Origin: JAFALX01 sp050734185
Lineage (GTDB): Bacteria > Chloroflexota > Dormibacteria > Aeolococcales > Aeolococcaceae
Assembly: GCA_050734185.1 (NCBI GenBank)
Contig: JBOHUE010000170.1
Coordinates: 1 to 24,497, forward strand
Length of the DNA stretch: 24,497 nt
Reading direction: 5' to 3'
Position numbers and translations under genes: made by a program. Of the stretch, positions 23,074 through 24,497 are shown piece by piece (within the stretch, counting starts at the first letter, position 1; the number at the start of each line of letters is the position of its first letter). Under the pieces are notes generated by a model, which did no database searches, was not told the origin of the DNA, and saw only the letters and a list, made by a program, of their open reading frames with translations.

Positions 23074-23948
23074 GAGCGCTCCCCCGGCCGCCGGCGCGTT
23101 TCCGCACCGGGACGCTTCTCGAGCACCGCCTCGAGGTGCAGCGTGCGCTCGAAGGCCGCCCACACGGCGTCGCTCACCACGGTGCGCAGACGGCCGCGCT
23201 CCAGCTGATACAGCGCCTCCGCCGACGTTCCGCCCGGCGACGTGACCATGTCGCGCAGCTCGGCAACGTGCTTGCCGGAACCAAGGGCGAAGGCCGCCGA
23301 GCCCTGCATCGTGTCGAGCACGAGCTCGCGTGCGACGTGCCGGGGAAAGCCGAGATGCACCGCCGCATCGGTGAGCGCCTCGATGAACAGGAAGATGTAG
23401 GTCGGCCCGGTGCCGCTCACGGCGGTGGCCATCGCCACCTGGCGCTCGTCGTGCACCTCGAACTCGCGACCGAGCGCAGACAACATGGCGCGCGTGCGCA
23501 CCTTGCCCTGGGCATCGACGCTCTCTGTCGCGTACCACACCGTCACGCCCTGGCCGATCTGAGCGGGTGTGTTCGGCATCGAGCGCACGATCGCGGGATG
23601 CTCGAGCGCCTCGCCCAGCGCCGCGGTGCTGGCGCCGGCGAGGATGCTGATCACCAATTGCTCCGGCGGCAGGATGCCGCGCAACTCGTCGCTGACCGAC
23701 GGCAGCATCTGCGGCTTCACCGCAAGCAAAAGCACGTCGGCGTCACGTGCGGCGGTTGCGTTGTCGTCGGTGGTGCGCACGCCATAAGCCGCCTCGAGCT
23801 GCTCGCGGCGAACGGCGCGCGGATGGCTTGCGAGCACGTGGCGCGCGTCGATGAGCTCGTGGCGCAGCAGGCCGGCCAGCATCGCCTCGGCCATGACTCC
23901 GGTGCCGATGATGCCAAGCCGCGCGTTCTGCAACGCGGATTCGTTCAT
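23070..23948 (-). CDS. proC: Pyrroline-5-carboxylate reductase
   Basis: ProC reduces pyrroline-5-carboxylate to proline with NAD(P)H, the last step of proline synthesis. From the ATG at 23948 the protein has 292 residues (a GTG at 23960 would add four). The Rossmann start is LGIIGTGVMAEAMLAGLL. Further marks are VLLLAVKPQ, VRSMPNTPAQIGQG, and the family signature region SGTGPTYIFLFIEALTDAAV with RELVLDTMQGSA and TSPGGTSAEAL. The C-terminal tail is Arg-rich (KRPGAETRRRPGERS). A GATAAG hexamer 14 nt upstream of the ATG may belong to its promoter. It heads the minus-strand run with the 93-aa, YbdK-like and MmcQ-like genes. Confidence 0.96.
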   Translation of the reverse strand: MNESALQNARLGIIGTGVMAEAMLAGLLRHELIDARHVLASHPRAVRREQLEAAYGVRTTDDNATAARDADVLLLAVKPQMLPSVSDELRGILPPEQLVISILAGASTAALGEALEHPAIVRSMPNTPAQIGQGVTVWYATESVDAQGKVRTRAMLSALGREFEVHDERQVAMATAVSGTGPTYIFLFIEALTDAAVHLGFPRHVARELVLDTMQGSAAFALGSGKHVAELRDMVTSPGGTSAEALYQLERGRLRTVVSDAVWAAFERTLHLEAVLEKRPGAETRRRPGERS

Positions 23949-23996
23949 GGTTCGGGCCACCTTATCAGGCGACGATCGTGGGAATCAGGGCTGCGC

Positions 23997-24002
23997 TACG
24001 CT
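23997..24002 (+). promoter_or_regulatory. -10-like element before the terminal methyltransferase
   Basis: TACGCT fits TANNNT and ends 9 nt before the ATG at 24012. This would give a transcript with a leader of only a few bases. The -35 is not convincing. Confidence 0.35.
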
Positions 24003-24011
24003 GCGTCGACC

Positions 24012-24497
24012 ATGGCGGCGCCCGGCACGACCGCGACCGAGTGGCTGCGTCGCTGGGATGCGCAGCAGCAGGGGCACATCCCCGATCGTGAAGAGCGGTT
24101 CGCTGCCATCACCGAGGCGCTGGCCGCGCAAGCGGGTGAGCGGCCGCGCGTGCTCGACCTGGGCAGCGGCCCCGGATCGCTCAGCGCGCGCGTGCTGCAG
24201 CGGCTCCCGGAATCGCAGGTCGTCGCGGTCGACACCGATCCCGTGCTCTTGCGCATCGGCCGCGAAGCGCTCGCGGGCGACCGGGTGCACTTCGTCGACG
24301 CCGACCTGCGTGGCGACTGGGAAGCCACGCTGCCCGCCGGCCCGCCGTTTGACGCCGCGGTCTCGACCACGGCGCTGCACTGGCTGAAGCTGGCGGAGCT
24401 CCTCCCCTTCTACCGGCGCCTGGCGTCGGTGCTGCGGCCGGGCGGACTGTTTCTCGACGGCGATCGCTTCGATTTCAATCACGACCAGCAGCAGATC
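24012..24497 (+). CDS. Class I SAM-dependent methyltransferase (3' truncated by window)
   Basis: The frame is open from the ATG at 24012 to the window end, giving 162 residues of an incomplete protein. The SAM-binding motif I is RVLDLGSGPGSLSARVL (46-62). It is followed by VVAVDTDPVLL (beta-2 acid), FVDADLRGDW, FDAAVSTTALHWL (motif IV) and VLRPGGLFLDGD. It resembles Methyltransf_25/11-type enzymes related to trans-aconitate methyltransferase, but the substrate is unknown. A TACGCT hexamer (23997-24002) ends 9 nt before the ATG, with no Shine-Dalgarno. It is divergent from proC with a 63-bp gap. Confidence 0.9.
   Translation, partial: MAAPGTTATEWLRRWDAQQQGHIPDREERFAAITEALAAQAGERPRVLDLGSGPGSLSARVLQRLPESQVVAVDTDPVLLRIGREALAGDRVHFVDADLRGDWEATLPAGPPFDAAVSTTALHWLKLAELLPFYRRLASVLRPGGLFLDGDRFDFNHDQQQI

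Overview
The window is high-GC, gene-dense bacterial chromosome. About 21 protein genes are visible. I see no rRNA, tRNA, CRISPR array or insertion sequence. The gene content (MutS and MutL, an AfsR/SARP regulator, a DUF3151-like protein, LexA with GAAC-N4-GTTY boxes, and TANNNT -10 elements placed directly before start codons) suggests a deep-branching Actinomycetota lineage such as Thermoleophilia, or a related high-GC group such as Chloroflexota. This placement is inference, because most Actinomycetota lack MutS/MutL.

Layout. Positions 1-4035 hold a translationally coupled mutS (5' truncated)-mutL-miaA operon. Next come lexA with its own SOS box, a proline-tailed membrane protein, a CtaG-like membrane protein, and a small membrane-anchored LysM protein (6457-6792). 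The LysM promoter contains a perfect GAAC-N4-GTTC box, which makes it a strong candidate for the local SOS division inhibitor. A Nudix hydrolase, a Xer-type tyrosine recombinase, a methyltransferase, a COG4705-like membrane protein, a NimA-like flavin-binding protein and an orphan anchored protein follow. A dif-like, AT-rich palindrome lies at 11366-11399.

Positions 11565-17935 form a regulated module. A berberine-bridge-type FAD oxidase and a secreted GH31 glycosidase (broken by a one-base frameshift) lie in one minus-strand operon. A large SARP/NB-ARC/TPR regulator is divergent from them. The operon promoter carries three direct repeats at exact 11-bp spacing, the last ending 8 bp before a -10 element. 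This is the geometry expected of a SARP binding site.

Positions 17989-19934 hold a DeoR-type repressor coupled to an MFS transporter. The DUF3151-like gene follows on the plus strand. The right end is a minus-strand run: proC, a 93-aa conserved protein, a YbdK-like carboxylate-amine ligase, an MmcQ/YjbR protein and a RibD/DHFR-like reductase. A truncated plus-strand methyltransferase runs off the window.

Several first genes of transcription units have a -10-like hexamer 6-9 nt before the start codon, pointing to leaderless transcripts. Genes inside operons use 4-base or TGATG overlaps. The main candidates for new biology are the SOS-controlled LysM gene, the SARP-controlled oxidase/glycosidase operon, and the dif-like site near a lone tyrosine recombinase.
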